DNA of 8,487 nt from CAIOSQ01 sp044359885 (lineage in GTDB: Bacteria > Pseudomonadota > Alphaproteobacteria > CACIAM-22H2): positions 1 through 8,487 of the forward strand of contig JBIKLI010000186.1 in the NCBI GenBank assembly GCA_044359885.1, given 5' to 3'. How positions within the stretch are numbered: the first letter of the stretch is position 1; each line of letters starts with the position of its first letter. A model generated the notes under the pieces. It made no database searches. It had not been told where the DNA came from and saw only the letters and a program-made list of their open reading frames with translations. Shown piece after piece: positions 7,591 to 8,487 of this stretch. The position numbers and the translations under genes were made by a program.

Positions 7591-7625
7591 GCCAGGCCGA
7601 CGAGACGGTGCGACCTTCGCGACCG
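7572..7625 (+). terminator. Two GC-rich hairpins at the end of the regulator gene
   Basis: CTCGTCGG (7572-7579) pairs perfectly with CCGACGAG (7597-7604), enclosing the TGA stop at 7588-7590. Immediately after, CGGTGCGA (7606-7613) pairs with TCGC and ACCG (7617-7625) with one bulged G and a three-base loop. Neither is followed by a T-run, so an intrinsic terminator is only possible. Confidence 0.25.
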
Positions 7626-8024
7626 CCGTCGCCTCGGGACATGTCGAACGCGGCAAGCGGTTCATCCCAACGGCCCCGACGATCGACTGCCGAGGCCCGG
7701 CGCCCGGGGTCCGACCCGGTTGGGGTGTCAGTGCGCCGGAACGGCGACGAAGGAAGAGCATCGGCCAGGGTGGCGCCCCCATCGGGTCATTCCGGGCCCG
7801 CCGGTGAACGATGCCACGGCCGGCGCTCGCCGCGCGCCGCCGGCGGTTCTAGGACCGGACAGCGCCATCGGCCGCCGGTGGAGCCGCTGACGATCCTGGC
7901 GTCCGGCACGACGGTCTCGAGCCCGGCTGCGCGGCGACAGCGTGCGCATCGCCGGCGAGGCGTCGAGCGCGGACGGCGCCGCCAAGCGGCCAGATCCGGC
8001 GCAAGGACCCGGGCTGGCGCAGGC
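7591..8024. other. Convergent intergenic region without a recognised gene
   Basis: This is a very GC-rich stretch of 434 bases between the stop of the regulator gene and the stop of the DUF1194 gene. The frames through it are Arg/Pro/Ala-rich and show no recognisable motif. A 59-codon minus-strand frame (8028-7849) starts at an ATGA overlap with the DUF1194 stop but does not look like protein. Apart from the hairpins at its left end I see no clear structure. Confidence 0.55.
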
Positions 8025-8487
8025 TCATCGCGCCGGACCCGCGCCAGCGCCGCCGCGAGCCATCATGACCGGCGGACCGTCGATCCCCGCGATCTCGCGC
8101 ATCAGCTTGTTGCGGATCGCGAAGGCGAAGCTGTCGAAATCCTCGGCCACCATGAGGAACGCCCCGGGACCGCCGATCACCTGCTCGCGATAATGCTGAT
8201 CCAAAGGCTGCTGGTTGAACGGCCGCCAGCCGCCCGGCGTCGGCCGGTCGTTGATGATGGCGAGGCCGTTGATGGTGATCCCCTGCGCCACCGCCTCGTC
8301 GCGCGCGAGGCTCGCGGGACGGCCGTTGTTGTTGACGCCGTCGCCGGAGATGTCGATCACCCGCCGGGTCGCCCGCCGTCCGCCGGCGCCGAACAGCGAA
8401 CGGCTGAAATCGATGGCACCGGAGATCGAGGTCCAGTTGAAGGACTGCTTGGGCGTGGCCAGGATCGCGTCCGCGAACGCGGCGCAG
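8025..8487 (-). CDS. DUF1194 (von Willebrand A-like) protein, C-terminal part, N-terminus beyond right edge
   Basis: The last 154 codons are present, ending at TGA 8027-8025; the frame is open to the right edge. RRVIDISGDGVNNNG (around 8330-8366), ARDEAVAQGITINGLAIIN, and EQVIGGPGAF followed by FDSFAFAIRNKLMREIAG match the conserved core and C-terminus of DUF1194, a family of predicted periplasmic or secreted VWA-fold proteins of unknown function. The upstream NWTSISGAIDFS fits the strand and helix that carry the MIDAS threonine (T codon 8430-8432), and ISGDGxNNNG corresponds to the later metal-site loop. The first MIDAS motif (DxSxS) and any signal peptide would lie outside the window. The GTG at 8360 is an internal valine codon, not the start. 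The tail ends in a short Gly/Ala/Pro-rich stretch. It converges with the regulator gene, so it probably belongs to a separate transcription unit. Confidence 0.9.
   Translation of the reverse strand, partial: CAAFADAILATPKQSFNWTSISGAIDFSRSLFGAGGRRATRRVIDISGDGVNNNGRPASLARDEAVAQGITINGLAIINDRPTPGGWRPFNQQPLDQHYREQVIGGPGAFLMVAEDFDSFAFAIRNKLMREIAGIDGPPVMMARGGAGAGPAR

Noticed and set aside
6493..7782. A minus-strand frame of 429 codons opposite the regulator gene
   Set aside because: The plus-strand 339-residue product has ordinary composition and two HTH-like segments, while this one is Arg/Gly-rich without recognisable motifs and runs through non-coding sequence on both sides.
7849..8028. A 59-codon minus-strand frame whose ATG overlaps the DUF1194 stop (ATGA)
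   Set aside because: The overlap looks like translational coupling, but there is no Shine-Dalgarno, the product is Arg/Pro/Ala/Ser-rich without motif, and an ATGA is easily met by chance.

Overview
The window is GC-rich with strong G/C bias at third codon positions. It contains a DUF1194 gene, a family I know mainly from alphaproteobacteria, so the source is most likely a high-GC alphaproteobacterium; genus cannot be told. No rRNA, tRNA, CRISPR array, insertion sequence or transposase was seen.

Layout. (1) Positions 1-5889, minus strand: the first 1963 codons of one giant gene, still open at the left edge. The protein starts with a LEPR-XLL-type motif (L32-E-P-R), continues with two tandem DUF4347-like domains (the first has lost its key residues, the second keeps SHG and YGCD), and then a long series of cadherin-like/CSPG-like and related beta-sandwich repeats. 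This is the architecture of very large secreted or surface adhesin-like proteins. The C-terminus, where RTX repeats and a type I secretion signal would be expected, lies outside. (2) Positions 5890-6570: a non-coding divergent intergenic region with a plausible promoter for the giant gene and three perfect inverted repeats, two of them side by side in an unusually AT-rich patch. (3) Positions 6571-7590, plus strand: a 339-residue protein with two apparent winged helix-turn-helix domains, likely a DNA-binding regulator, transcribed divergently from the giant gene. (4) Positions 7591-8024: no convincing gene; two GC-rich hairpins at the end of the regulator gene may act as a terminator. (5) Positions 8025-8487, minus strand: the C-terminal 154 codons of a DUF1194 (von Willebrand A-like) protein, cut by the right edge.

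How they may work together: the divergent regulator next to a giant surface protein, with palindromes between them, suggests local control of adhesin expression. This is inferred from layout only. The long plus-strand reading frame opposite the giant gene (181-6249) is judged a coding shadow. The most unusual items are the degenerate/intact DUF4347 pair, the roughly 357-residue supra-repeat at the left edge, and the palindrome cluster.
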